Shown: positions 10,201 through 19,424 of the stretch, in pieces
Layout of the letters: every line of letters starts with the position of its first letter
Position numbering within the stretch: the first letter of the stretch is position 1
Source: Astropecten irregularis
Taxonomy: Eukaryota > Echinodermata > Asteroidea > Paxillosida > Astropectinidae
DNA length: 64,000 bases
Reading direction: 5' to 3'
NCBI GenBank assembly: GCA_963971285.1
Contig: OZ020244.1
Span: forward strand, 8,432,001 to 8,496,000
Position numbers and translations under genes: made by a program
The notes under the pieces: model-generated
Databases searched by the model: none
What the model was told of the DNA's origin: nothing
Seen by the model: the letters and a program-made list of their open reading frames with translations, nothing else

Positions 10201-10977
10201 TTAGTGGAGCGTTTTAATCGCACACTGGAAACCATGATTAGTATGTATTGTAAAGCAGATCAAAGTGACTGGGATCAGCATTTACCATATGTTTTGATGG
10301 CATATAGGGCATCCCAACAAGAAACCACAGGGGCTACTCCTAACAGTCTAGTTTTTGGGCGTGAGATTAATTTACCCTTAGATATATTGGCAGGTCCACT
10401 ACCAGACGCCAAGATGCAACAGCCTCAACGCTACGCTATGGAGGTCAAGTCCAAGCTTGAAGAGGCTTTCGAGGTAGCGAGACAACATGCGGACGGCGAG
10501 CAGAAACGGCACAAGAGACTGTACGACACACGCATGCATGGTAGCCCATATAAAACCGGCGAAAGCGTGTGGCTATACTGCCCGGCGAAATGCGTCGGAC
10601 TCTCGTCAAAACTCAGGAGCAGATGGAAGGGACCCTGCACTATCATCAAGAAGTTCTCTGATGCGAACTACCTCGTCCAAGTGCCGAACACAACTCGCCA
10701 ACGCCAAGTCGTACACTTTGATAGACTGAAGCCGTGCGTTCTACGGGAAGGAGAGGATGCTGCAGTCCATGATGAAACGTCTGGCAGACGTACCGGCGGG
10801 CCCGGTATTGCCGACGAATACGCTTGCTGGAATGACTCTGACGATACTGGCCAGGTCGTCGGGGACTACCCTACAGAGGACTCCGGACAAGAGGACAACA
10901 CGTTCTGCCTTCATCGTCGAACACGCACCGGAAGGATATCGCGACCTCCGAACTATCTGAGAGACTTTGTTACTTAA
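7162..10977 (+). CDS. pol: Pol polyprotein: protease, reverse transcriptase, RNase H, integrase
   Basis: This is one uninterrupted frame, read by -1 frameshift from gag. Numbering from the codon at 7237, the aspartic protease motif DTGS is at 17-20. The reverse transcriptase spans about 300-505 with YLDD at 448-451. RNase H has D595 and E638 in KELLAM, and RTDHASL at about 661-667. The integrase has an HHCC zinc site (H826, H833, C863, C866) and a DDE triad at D895, D955 and E991. A GPF/Y-like module follows at about 1128-1160. There is no chromodomain. Protease releases the mature proteins, RT/RNase H copy the RNA into DNA, and integrase inserts it. All catalytic residues I could check are present, which fits the near-identical LTRs. 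The first ATG in the frame lies downstream of the overlap, which supports the frameshift reading. Confidence 0.95.
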   Translation, partial: FKLEQVVRGVDVQPSNVQKAQSGTSLFAFMNMYGVAVKMLIDTGSSYTVMHPRTLQLFPDEIKKQIRPCNVSMVSADGTPICVYGQVSVNLKIGELNTKHDIIVADISPAGILGIDFLDRHNGVLNLSKGYLTLDGTTVHTLKEGNQPHCCRIALDRTVTVQPGQEIIVPGKVKTRRGIGVEVIVEPTSNVVRDKGICVARTLVHTDNRYVPVRVFNVQPDPIVLYKNTNLALLQPVQEVSEMPSETSTTDSDSQKQKANIICKDREFEELLNRSCINLDKEQEQRLSELLINHQSAFASKGSIGRTSYEQHKIYTSDQPPIRQAIRRVPYHQRLEVQNQIDDMLAKGVISPSDSAWLSPVVLVRKKDGSLRFCIDYRKLNNITKKDAYPLPRIDDSLDALHGAQWFSTLDLASGYWQVEVDPVDRPKTAFSAGTGLYEFNVMPFGLCNAPATFERLMERVLAGLHWKTCLVYLDDVIVFAESFDEHLARLSVVLNTLQKAGLKLKPKKCTLMQTEVLYLGYIVSRQGISTDPDKIQRVKDWPTPSNLKQVRSFLGLCSYYRRFVENFAQIAAPLHRLTEKNTDFVWDNKCEQAFYRLRSALISAPILGYPNFNQSFILDTDASNDGIGAVLSQEVDGIERVISYASRKLSKSERRYSVTRKELLAMVTYVKHFRHYLYGRKFIVRTDHASLRWLLNNKQPEGQMARWLEILATFDFEIQHRSGRKHQNADALSRHPNNTTCNFHVDNQGICCGVFLATGWDRDSIQKTQSNDPILAPVMRWLKSGVKQRPPGKEVTGLSRETKSLWFQWDQLLLRDGLLFRRGQSKKNRSVAFQLVVPSGLQKEVLKQSHDSRTGGHLGQKRTLAKVQKNYYWVGYRRSVDMWVRSCLACQARKAPKKKYKAALQLAPTGAPFERVALDIMGPLPVTQNGNTYILVIMDYFTKWAEAFALPDQQAETVAKVLVTQFICRYGVPNQIHSDQGTNFESKLFSTLCELLEVDKTRTTAYHPQSDGLVERFNRTLETMISMYCKADQSDWDQHLPYVLMAYRASQQETTGATPNSLVFGREINLPLDILAGPLPDAKMQQPQRYAMEVKSKLEEAFEVARQHADGEQKRHKRLYDTRMHGSPYKTGESVWLYCPAKCVGLSSKLRSRWKGPCTIIKKFSDANYLVQVPNTTRQRQVVHFDRLKPCVLREGEDAAVHDETSGRRTGGPGIADEYACWNDSDDTGQVVGDYPTEDSGQEDNTFCLHRRTRTGRISRPPNYLRDFVT

Positions 10978-11572
10978 ATGCCCTATCTCACGAGTACAAC
11001 CTGTGGAAATTGTTGTGCCCTTAAAACAGTTACAAAATTTTCGGACCCGTCTGTTTTTGTAATAATGCAAAAAAAAAAAAAAAAAAGCTGGATTGTGATT
11101 GAATTTGCCATCTTTAACTAAATTCATGTTACACATACATAATCGTATTAATTGTCTTTATGAATTTATTAACATTTTAGTTGACCCACCAAATGCTTTT
11201 TGTTAAATTTTTTGTATAAACGTTTACGTAAAAGAGTAAAAACAAAATCTTACTGATGGAAGTTGCCGTTAGTTTAACAGTTTTCTCTTCTTTTTTTCTT
11301 TCAATTAACTTTGCTGATTTCACACTTTTTGATGTGCTTCAAAGTCAGTTTGTTGAATCATAGAATAATTGAAAAATCGAACCGAATTTATGACTAATGG
11401 AACTTTGTGATAAACGAAATGACGATTGACAATCTAATGCCGATTTCAAAGTGAATTATGTAAATATTAAGTCATCATTGGAGCCTTCTTGTAATAACCA
11501 ATTTCAATTTAAACAATGATTAACCATATTTTTATACAGACACGGGGCGTGTCTCTTTAGAGCAGGGGGTGG
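10978..11572 (+). other. Non-coding 3' region of the Gypsy element with polypurine tract
   Basis: Between the pol stop and the 3' LTR there are about 595 non-coding bases, with an A-run near 11069-11086 and AT-rich sequence. A purine-rich stretch, agcagggggtgg, ends at 11572 directly before the LTR and is the likely plus-strand primer (polypurine tract). No envelope-like frame is present. Confidence 0.75.
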
Positions 11573-12088
11573 TGTAACAAAAACTCCTTACAAAACGCCA
11601 CCTACGTTCCTGGTCTATGCAAAATAGGCACGCCTCACCAAACTCTACTTGTATAAAAGGCCGTAGCAGGTGATGGGGCGTTGGTCACAATTTACTTTCC
11701 TTACGTCGGGGTATTTCGTTTCGTACTTTTTGGTTGCCCCGTTTATTTGTGTTCATTTTACACATTATGTGTGTGTAGCCTCCAGCCTCGCGCCTGCTCC
11801 GGCCTCCTCTGACTTTAATTGTAAGTGTTGTCGATCTTTAATTTGTATTATTTAACTTGAAGTGCTCCATGTTTGTCTTGTATTATAAATATTAATTATG
11901 TTGCATTAAAATTATCTGGGAGGCGCCCCCGAGATTTGCCTGCTCTACGCCCATTTCTTTGGTTACTTTGCGTCAATGTCAGTCTTGTCTTATTCATATT
12001 AATATTTTCACATTTGGTTGTTCAGTGGCGCGACCTGGTCCATCCGGACCAGTCTTGTGCCACGCCCCGCCTTGCTCGGCCCGTTACA
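11573..12088 (+). repeat. 3' LTR of the Gypsy element
   Basis: It is 516 bp and aligns to the 5' LTR with a single visible difference (C at 11686 against A at 5561). It is followed by the TTAT target-site copy at 12089-12092. Confidence 0.95.
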
Positions 12089-12092
12089 TTAT

Positions 12093-12873
12093 CTTTAATT
12101 TGAATGATCGACCTCTTATCCTGTAACATGTCGCGAATTTTTTCCACGCCGTGAGTTTCGGTCTTTCCCCCCTTTTGCACCCGCATGTGTACGAAATGGA
12201 TATCAACCTCCCCATCCAGTCAAATGTGTTGATAAGATTGCAACACTTGCTCGATACGAGCCAAAAATCTCTCTACCGTTAATTCGTCGACACGCAAAAA
12301 TGGTAAAGCAATGGGGAAATCTAAATAACTAGATTGAAACACCAACCTTACTCTGTCTTCAGCAGGAAGATCGACCGTTAACTTCTCCAGGATATTTTCA
12401 AAAATGGAACCCAGGCGTGGTAAAAACTCCCGTAATGCCAAATGCTGCATATCCCTAAATTGCACTCTATAATCGCTCATCGTAGCCTGATATTTTTTGA
12501 CAAACTTCTTATTTACTTCAATAATATGGTAAAAATCTTCTGGTCTCTCCACGCGAATTCTCTTCCTTGGTGGCTGAATGTCTCCGTCTTCGCCGTTTGC
12601 CAGTTCTTGACCTTCCGCAACCCCGTCCTGTCGAACGTCTTCCTCAAATATCGCCAACGGATCGTCATTCTCAATGGAGTCATCATTTACGTTGCCATAA
12701 CCATGCTGATTCTGCACGCCGCCTTCCTCTTCTTTTTCTTCTTGGCCCCACGTCAGCTCGCACAGTCTATTTAGAGCGTACGCCCTCTCATCTTCGCTGA
12801 GTTCAACGATGTCTAGGATGAGACCCAATTCCTCGTAGTTTTGACAATTTTCTATTTCTTGGTATATGTTCAT
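12093..12873 (-). pseudogene. polB: Protein-primed DNA polymerase B, N-terminal part with an in-frame TGA
   Basis: A 217-codon frame starts at the ATG ending at 12873 and stops at TGA 12222-12220. The same phase continues open to the LTR boundary, and after one TTAT target copy is discounted it runs in phase into the frame at 5447. The two segments therefore belong to one gene of roughly 1,385 codons, broken by one nonsense codon and by the LTR insertion. The N-terminal segment has an acidic low-complexity region at about residues 45-85 and a basic PPRKRIR stretch resembling a nuclear localisation signal. It is followed by a helical region and an 'FLRVDELTVERFLARIE' segment typical of Polinton polymerase N-termini. 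The TGA could be a CpG decay of an arginine codon (inference). Confidence 0.85.
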
Positions 12874-13022
12874 GTTTAATCTCTGCGCTTTGAACGGATC
12901 GAGTAAGAATATATATCAGACCTAGATAAAGCGCAGCACCCACACGGTCCTCTCTGTATGTACGTATAGTCCATGTGATATTCACTCACTGTCCATGAAG
13001 GCATTACGATTCATTATATGAA
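12874..13022. other. Polymerase upstream region
   Basis: This is the 5' flank of the polymerase B gene, with a TATA-like 'atatatat' run around 12910. No terminal inverted repeat was recognised. Confidence 0.3.
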
Positions 13023-13390
13023 GGGAAGAAACAATCACCGTTGATCCAATTATCACTTTCCCTTTTCCTGTTTGTCTACGCCTTCAATTATCCATCGTTT
13101 CTTAAAAAAGAACAATGACTCAGCGTGTTTTAAGTACTTCTTTCATTCTTCTTTATTTTTGGGGAAGAAACAATCACCGTTGATCCAATTATCACTTTCC
13201 CTTTTCCTGTTTTTCTAAACCTTCAATTATCCTTCGCTTCTTTAAAATAGAACAATGACAGCATTTTTTAAGTATTTCTTTCATTCGTCTTTAATTTTTG
13301 GGGAAAGAAACAATCACCGTTGATCCAATTATCACTTTCCCTTTTCCTGTTTTTCTAAACCTTTAATTATCACCTTCCCGGATTAGCAAT
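13023..13390. repeat. 139-bp tandem repeat, about 2.5 units
   Basis: The block starting GGGAAGAAACAATCACCG recurs at 13023, 13162 and 13301, a spacing of 139 bases, with small differences. It may belong to the outer part of the Polinton or be independent. Confidence 0.85.
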
Positions 13391-15205
13391 TACTACCAAT
13401 TATTATTAATTCAATTATCAACATCCCCGTTAATTCAATCAGTCACCCTGACCTCATACATATTCATATGACCTTGTTAAGGTCAAAGGTCAATGTGTAC
13501 CATATATTTGACCTCATACAATGACCTTCCGGTTTTGATGTCAAAGGTCAATGTGTACCATACAGACCCCCCCCCCCCCCCACTACTATCGTCCGAGATT
13601 GCGCCATATCTTGCATATGCAATATGCCCCAGAAGCTGATGCTGCGTTATGCATTATTCAGTGCCACAACGAGCGATCACGTAAAGCCCCTCCCCCTAGC
13701 TCCACGGCGAAAGTGCTCTCTGGGACTTGGACTATTTTGCTCACATTTCTGTCGGAGCTCACCACTTCGCTCCCGAAATGGTTGGCCGTGTAGGCTCCGA
13801 TAGGCGACCGCCTACAGTCACCGTGACTGACCCGCTAAGTTCCCCAGTGCACTCTCGTTGACCACCCTTGATGCTGCATGCCTGCACGCAAGCCCCTGCA
13901 ATGCTTTGTACACAGATTATGTGTACGTCGAATGCTACTTGTCTCCTGAACACGCTCCGTATACCTAGTTGTCAATCAGAGCTTCTAGCGCGAAGTTGTG
14001 CCAAATAAGGAGATAGAAGATGTTGTGTAACATGCTTTTGCACCTGTCCCGACATCCTTTGCACATTGTCCCGACATGCTTATGCACACGTTTGCACACG
14101 TCCCGCCATGCTTTTGCACAAGTCTGCACACGTCCCACCATACTTTTGCAAACGTTCCTACCGCCTTAGGCTATGGATACTTCACCATGCTGCTTTCCCA
14201 TTGGCTAAGGTGTATATTCTTCCTTATGTTTTATTCATTCTTAGGTCTAGGATTCTCGATATAAGTCGAGCTGATCCTAAGATTATATGTCCATTCGCTG
14301 ATGAGCACCGGTTCTGATCAAAGCTAGCAATACCCGTACCGTACGTTATTCCAATAGAGCAGTGCCTCTTCGTGTCTATTGGTTTACAAGCAATGCTGTG
14401 TTGTGCCTCCGATCCTAAGCATTGACTTGCATGTTATTTCCCTGCGTTCTGGGTAATTGGTATCCCCAGAACCACTCACACATACGTACCACGTGTACCC
14501 GAATGGTGTATGTGCGGCTATCATGAGATGCGTTACGTTGGGTTAGCTATGCTGAGATTTACCGGCTCTCCAGTGTAAACTGATTTAGGCTTTACCGTAT
14601 ACAATCCCGTATACTCTGTCCATGTGCTTATATGTCATGTTCTGTGATTACAGATAGAGAATGTTTAATAAACCAACTTCAGTCATATTTTGTCACGAAG
14701 TTACTGTCTCCCGTATATATATTGTTTGCGTGTCTGTAGTTGAGTCAAACCTCAATAGTAAGGCACGCAACAATACTTTAACTTGTCAGAAACATGCATT
14801 ATCCTTCACAAGTCTAAATGTGGGGGAAAATAAAGGAATAACTATAGCCTTATTACCCGAGATGTGTATATAGAGTGCCAATTTCTTCTCTTGTGCAAAA
14901 CACAAACAACCATAATAAAGCACATATAAAAATGTAGGTCAACAACAACACCGTCATAAACCCCATAATAAACACAAAATTGTCCTATGTTCAGCCAACC
15001 AACCCTTCCCTGAATATACATTTCTTCGATTATCAATTATAAAGAGGATTAATCTTACCAACTGTAGCATTTCTAGGGTAAATTTAGGCTATGCTACTTC
15101 ATCTTGCTGGTCAACTATGCTGGTCTAAGACGTTTCCAAAACGTAAGTATGATTACCAAACCTCGTCAAGAGAGGGCGTTATAACAGATTTACGCCGCTA
15201 CAATT
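13391..15205. other. Non-coding stretch with short repeats
   Basis: No gene is recognised. The stretch holds a duplicated segment of about 60 bp at 13448-13561 carrying AGGTCA half-sites and a C-homopolymer near 13566-13580. A loose repeat of about 35 bp around the word 'cttttgcacacgtcccgccatg' (four divergent copies) lies at 14030-14155. The rest is unremarkable AT-rich sequence. Confidence 0.5.
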
Positions 15206-15755
15206 ATTAAGTAAAACCCATAATTCCACTACTACTTCCAGGCATGAATCATCATAATGTTTGTTTTAGGAAGATTGAATCGCCAATCTTCTAACATCAT
15301 ATTTGAAAATCTAGGCCTGTACATCATATATTATTCTCTGAACATTTCATCAATCGGTGCCTGTTCACCCGTGGTCAAGATTATAGCGAATGTCGATTTG
15401 ATCTGTTATAAATCAGTGATCGTATACACTGGATATTGTACTAATTATGTCGATGTTGCAATAACAATTTTTGAAGAGGTTTCTAATTAGTATATGCGGC
15501 AACGTTTAGATTGTATATTTCTATACTCGTCTCTTAATTTTTTTAACAGACTGGACGGACATAACTTGACGCACATAGTCAAAACCATGGAGGAAGGAAA
15601 GTCGACATTTAGCAACTTGAACATTGTGTGCGAGTGATGAGTGACTCTCCGAAGAAGTATGCTGTATTTTCGTGGCCCGCGACCGTGCAGAGGCAGTGCC
15701 GTACTATCAGTAGATAAAATGGAGACGCTGTGATTTCGTCATATAATGAGGAAAA

Positions 15756-16577
15756 GGAGGGGTTGTTCTAAAGCCCCCACGACCCACGACCCCTCGACGT
15801 CTGCCCCATAATCGAAACGTGTCCAAAGTCCGAATTCATCGGAACATTGCTTTATGGCCGAGTAATAATAAGTCCCCAATTTAGAATGCGGATTATCGAG
15901 CGGGTGATCCAAAGCAGCGGCGACGCGACATCCGGGCCGACGACTCGACTTCAGTGTATCACTCTCACGGTATAGGATCTAGAGGAAGGACGAAGTCACG
16001 CACGTGCATGATTGTGTAAACATGAGAAAAATAGAGAGGCGCGGCACGATGAGTCGTTTTCAAGAATTATTTCTAGAAGTATATTTTCTATGATATCAAC
16101 CAATTTGAAAAGGATCCAATGTTCACTTTTTTTAAATAACGTGAGTTGAAGCATGGACCTATTGGTTGAAGTACCTTGCGCCGAAAATCACTCTGTTCAG
16201 CGGGCATCGCCGGAATGGCGGAAGAAAAAATTGATTTTTTTTTTAAATTGTTGACAGCACATCAGCGCTCGAAACATCGTCCGATTTGGTTCATCTTGGT
16301 GTCAAAAGAAAGCTTATATTCTCCCCTTTCCAATTATACCACGTCGCGAAATCGCGAGGAACTACTTTCCAGACTTGGGCCGTATATTCAAACCGGTACT
16401 GGTCGAACGCTGAATTCACGCCAATGAGTTGGCCGGAATCGAAGTCGGGCGGTAACGCATGTTCCAGTTGGGGTATAATCTTTTTCAGGCTCTGGTCGGC
16501 CATGAGATATGCATGGCATTGCAAAATGGTACAGTCTAGTAGTGGTAGCGTGGGTCGAGGGGGTTTTAGAACAACCC
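15756..16577. mobile_element. TIR-bounded DNA element of about 0.8 kb inside the dispersed repeat
   Basis: The left end reads GGGGTTGTTCTAAAGCCCCC followed by ACGACCCACG. The right end is its imperfect reverse complement, finishing at AGAACAACCC. The element is flanked by GAAAA at 15751-15755 and 16578-16582, a candidate 5-bp target duplication, although four extra bases sit at the left junction. The uninterrupted homologous site at about 61640-61690 lacks this DNA. Superfamily is unknown. Confidence 0.6.
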
Positions 16578-16638
16578 GAAAACGAGCAGTTCCTACACAA
16601 CCACGATCGACGACCGCCGCATTGAAAACGGGCAACAA
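16291..16638 (-). CDS. Unrecognised open frame (115 aa), partly inside the TIR element
   Basis: The frame runs from the dispersed repeat into the TIR element. Its inner part, from about residue 46 on (MADQSL...), has a protein-like composition, with aromatic-rich segments such as YRFEYTAQVW and WYNWKG. A splice-acceptor-like pyrimidine/AG lies near 16540 on this strand. I do not recognise the sequence. It may be an exon of a captured or encoded gene, or a chance frame. No start or function is proposed. Confidence 0.2.
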   Translation of the reverse strand: MLPVFNAAVVDRGCVGTARFRVVLKPPRPTLPLLDCTILQCHAYLMADQSLKKIIPQLEHALPPDFDSGQLIGVNSAFDQYRFEYTAQVWKVVPRDFATWYNWKGENISFLLTPR

Positions 16639-16857
16639 CGTTGTCTCACTTGTATATTCTGTGCAAAATGTTCAAGTTGATAATTACTGGTCACTCTTGC
16701 ATTGTATTCTAGAGCCGTGACAGTCAAACCTTTACCCTAGTAATTATTCCTTGTTTCTATCATGGTAAACCCATGGAGGGATCCTCAATGGTATAACCAA
16801 TCCCATTTTTATTGTGCATAATACATTGCCAGACCTCGTTGTTCAACGAGTAAAGAT

Positions 16858-17425
16858 ATACAGTGATATTACGTAATCTGAAAATGAACAATGGTTTCTC
16901 CGAAATTTGATGCGTGTAAAGCACACATGCACCTTGACATGTTTGTGAAGTTTAAAATCTGTAACGCCATTCAACCGGAAGTTAGGCTCTTTCAAAGAGA
17001 AAATGACGTGATTTTTCAAATGCCATTTACTTGGTAATTACATAATTATGACTTCCATGACGTGCATCAGTGAAAATTGACAAAAAATAATAATTATATC
17101 GTACGCATTCAATGACTAATGTAAATGTTCAGTTGCTTGTGATGAACTAAACGAAAGTCATTGTCCAGGCAATATTATGTATTTTAAGGTGATGCCATTT
17201 TGTGTGCTCTTTCAGTCAGTGTATGAAAACAGCAATCACCATGATCAGTATTTGATCGATCAGGCAATTTAAGCTTATCTCAATATTATGCCGTTGTATG
17301 AGGGACGATTGATTACGTACGTTCCGACGTAAGTTCACATAACAGTTCCAGTACCAAATGAGACCCCGAACACCTAGTGGTTGTTAAACACAACCACAAT
17401 GTCTTGTTTTTGTTCTGATTGTTTT
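16858..17425. other. Non-coding, AT-rich
   Basis: No gene is seen. Near 17380 a short hairpin GTGGTTGTT/CACAACCAC follows CTAG, resembling a rolling-circle element terminus read in the opposite orientation. Confidence 0.35.
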
Positions 17426-17626
17426 GGCTTTTCCGTGTTCAACGGAAAAGGTATTGTTTTTGTTCTGATTTCTTTTTTGGCTTTTCCGATTTTAATCAGA
17501 AAAGGTATTGTTGTTGTTCTGATTTTTGGGTTTTCCGCGTCAGCGAAAACGCTTTATTAGATGTTTCGCATGCAGCGGAACAGCTTTTGTTTTTCTTATT
17601 GGCTTTTTCGCGGAAAGCGAAAAGCC
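17426..17626 (+). repeat. Five stacked 5'-end hairpins
   Basis: Palindromes lie at 17426-17451, 17479-17505, 17528-17552, 17572-17594 and 17601-17626, separated by spacers rich in 'tattgtttttgttctgattt'. Four have GGCTTTT or GGGTTTT left arms; the fourth has the TGTTTCGC arm of the second subfamily. The outer stem is conserved, while the inner stem differs from copy to copy and mostly keeps pairing. Confidence 0.75.
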
Positions 17627-18420
17627 CTTTATTTTTGTTCTGTGTTTTTTTTTTTTTCTCCTTCTTCCTCTTCTTCAGCCAAATTTCGAATAGACTTTGT
17701 ACAGGGGCATTCTACGCGCCACTTTGGTCACTTTTAAACAATCGATTTTAACCAAACTTGGTCTGAAGGAATTCCATATAGAGTAGTTGTCTCCCGAAAC
17801 TTTTCATCATCATGACGTCATCAGGTGTCATGTGACCAGCGATTTGAATTTAATAATCAAAATCTTTGAAAATCAACAAAAAATCAACGGTTTGAGATAT
17901 TAAGTTGATTCTTTCACCAAAAGTGATTGTTAGGCAGGGTCCTTCTTTGTGACACATTACTTGACCTCTGTAACCTCTACTTCCGGTCAAACAGGAAGTA
18001 GCGCCACATTTAAAAGTGGTAACAGCCAGGATCATGATTCTTTCACCAAAAGTCAATGTTAGGCAAGGACTTTCATTGTGATACATAACTTGACCTCGGT
18101 GACCTTTACTTCCGGTTATACCGGAAGTTGCTCCACATTTAAAAGTGGTAAGAGCTAGGATCATGATTCTTTCACTAAATATCAATGTAAGGCAAGATCT
18201 TTCTTTGTGACACATAACTTGACCTCGGTGACCTTTACTTCCGGTCAAACCGGAAGTTGCTTCTTATTTAAAAGTGGTAAGAGCTTTGATCATGATTCTT
18301 TCGCCAAATGTCAATATAAGGGAAGGTCTTTCTTATGACTCAATTCGATCTGATTGACAAGCAATTGATATCATATGCGGAAAAGCCTTATGTACTGTTT
18401 CAAACAGCCATAAACTCTAG
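17601..18420 (+). mobile_element. Rolling-circle-like element, unit 1
   Basis: The unit starts at the 5' palindrome 17601-17626 and ends at CTAG 18417-18420, after GCGGAAAAGCC and a TGTTTCAAACA hairpin. It contains 129-bp tandem repeats at about 17906-18330. It appears to sit inside a subfamily-2 element whose 5' end is at 17572 and whose 3' end is at 19424. Confidence 0.55.
17906..18330 (+). repeat. 129-bp tandem repeat in unit 1
   Basis: Copies start with ATCATGATTCTTTCACCAAA at a 129-bp spacing (for example 18031 and 18160). Each carries TGACCTCTGTGACCT or a variant, and ACTTCCGGT facing a GGAAGT arm. The same repeat is present in units 8, 9 and 10. Confidence 0.85.
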
Positions 18421-19424
18421 TTTTTAATTTTTTTCCCACTTTTTTCCCATAGACAATGCACATGTTTTTTTTTCTACAAGTCACTTCTAACCTTACGCTG
18501 ATTCCGATCAACTCATTCTTGGTATGCAAGTATATTGGGACGTGTTATACGCAAAAATTGCGGTCACGTGTCGATGACGTCATCGTGTGATTTTATATGA
18601 ATTATTCAATTTTTGGACCTTTTCTTTATATCTCGTGAACGATAAATCGTATTTTCGAAATTCTTTCGGCAAAATGTTTGTTAGGCAATAGGCACATGCC
18701 ACAAAATACCACAAAATTGTGACGTCATGATGACGTCATCAAAAAGCCGATTTTTAGATTCACATATAAGGGAATATCCGATGGTGATGAAACTTGGTGG
18801 GTGGTAGGGAATGGTACTAGTATTCAAAATCTGAAGTTTCGTCACGATGACGTCACCGACTGATTTTATATCGATTTTTGAAAAATTAATTTTGACATTT
18901 TTTTCCAGAAACACATATAAGTGAATATCTGATCGTAGTGAAACTTGGTGGATAGGTAGGGAATAGTACAAGTATTCCAAATGTGAAGTGACGTAACAAT
19001 GACGTCATCGCCTATTTTTTTATTGATTTATTTGTATAATTAATGTTGCCATTTATAGTCAATATAACACAACTTTTTGGACCGCTGATAGTGCTATCTA
19101 CAGTAGTCGGCTAATTGTGTACACGTGAACGGCGCACAACGAGCTAGAAAAGCAATCATGTTGCTGTTTCCACCGCCCATAAGCACTACCGTACATACTA
19201 CACTCACTGGCCTATAGTAGTCTCTGCCATTCAATGTTTCTCATGGCCGTCGTGTGTATGTATACGTGTATATTGATGGACGAGTGACGACGTTGCTCAT
19301 AATGTTGTTTACGTTGTTAGGCTATTTCTCTGTACTGGGCCAATTGTATACATGTTTAGTTTTTATATTTTATAAAACATACGCGAAACAGCTCAGTGTT
19401 TGTTACCAACAAACACAGGGCTAG
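18421..19424 (+). mobile_element. Rolling-circle-like element, unit 2 (subfamily-2 3' end)
   Basis: This unit ends with GCGAAACAGC, the hairpin GTGTTTGTT/AACAAACAC, and CTAG at 19421-19424. Its last 500 bp resemble 63340-63837. Its own 5' hairpin is not adjacent; the TGTTTCGC palindrome at 17572 is the likely partner, with unit 1 inserted between. Confidence 0.5.

Larger units (their letters stand above)
5448..12088 (+). mobile_element. Young, apparently intact Gypsy-type LTR retrotransposon
   Basis: The element is bounded by two 516-bp direct LTRs that begin TGTAAC and end GTTACA. It is flanked by the 4-bp duplication TTAT (5444-5447 and 12089-12092). I found one difference between the LTRs (A at 5561, C at 11686). 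Internally it has a primer-binding-like site, a gag with a CCHC knuckle, a long pol in the order protease, reverse transcriptase, RNase H, integrase (the Gypsy/Metaviridae order), a non-coding tail and a polypurine tract. Both reading frames are uninterrupted. Nearly identical LTRs mean a very recent insertion. No envelope gene is present. It lies opposite in orientation to the Polinton polymerase it disrupts. Confidence 0.95.
315..12873 (-). mobile_element. Polinton/Maverick (adintovirus-like) element, partial and decayed
   Basis: A set of minus-strand genes reads in the order protein-primed DNA polymerase B, small membrane protein, A32/FtsK-like packaging ATPase, pX-like core peptide tail, conserved unknown protein. 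That combination is typical of Polintons and the related adintoviruses, large virus-like DNA elements of animal genomes. No capsid, protease or integrase gene is visible in the window, so the element probably continues to the left or has lost them. Its decay is direct: the polymerase has an in-frame TGA and is split by a 6.6-kb LTR retrotransposon, and the ATPase has lost its C-terminus. The right-hand limit is uncertain because no terminal inverted repeat was recognised beyond the polymerase start. Confidence 0.85.
15206..16857 (+). repeat. Dispersed repeat, copy 1 (split by a TIR element)
   Basis: The segments 15206-15755 and 16578-16857 align, as reverse complement, with 62213-61382 near the other end of the window. 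The middle 0.8 kb is absent from that second copy and is bounded by inverted repeats, so it is a later insertion. Near the right end a 7-bp-arm hairpin (CTCGTTG/CAACGAG) sits at 16835-16850. The family is not recognised. Confidence 0.75.

Noticed and set aside
17426-17626. Bacterial-type terminators or integron attC sites
   Set aside because: The hairpins followed by T-runs resemble rho-independent terminators, but the surrounding DNA is clearly metazoan and the hairpins mark the 5' ends of rolling-circle-like elements.
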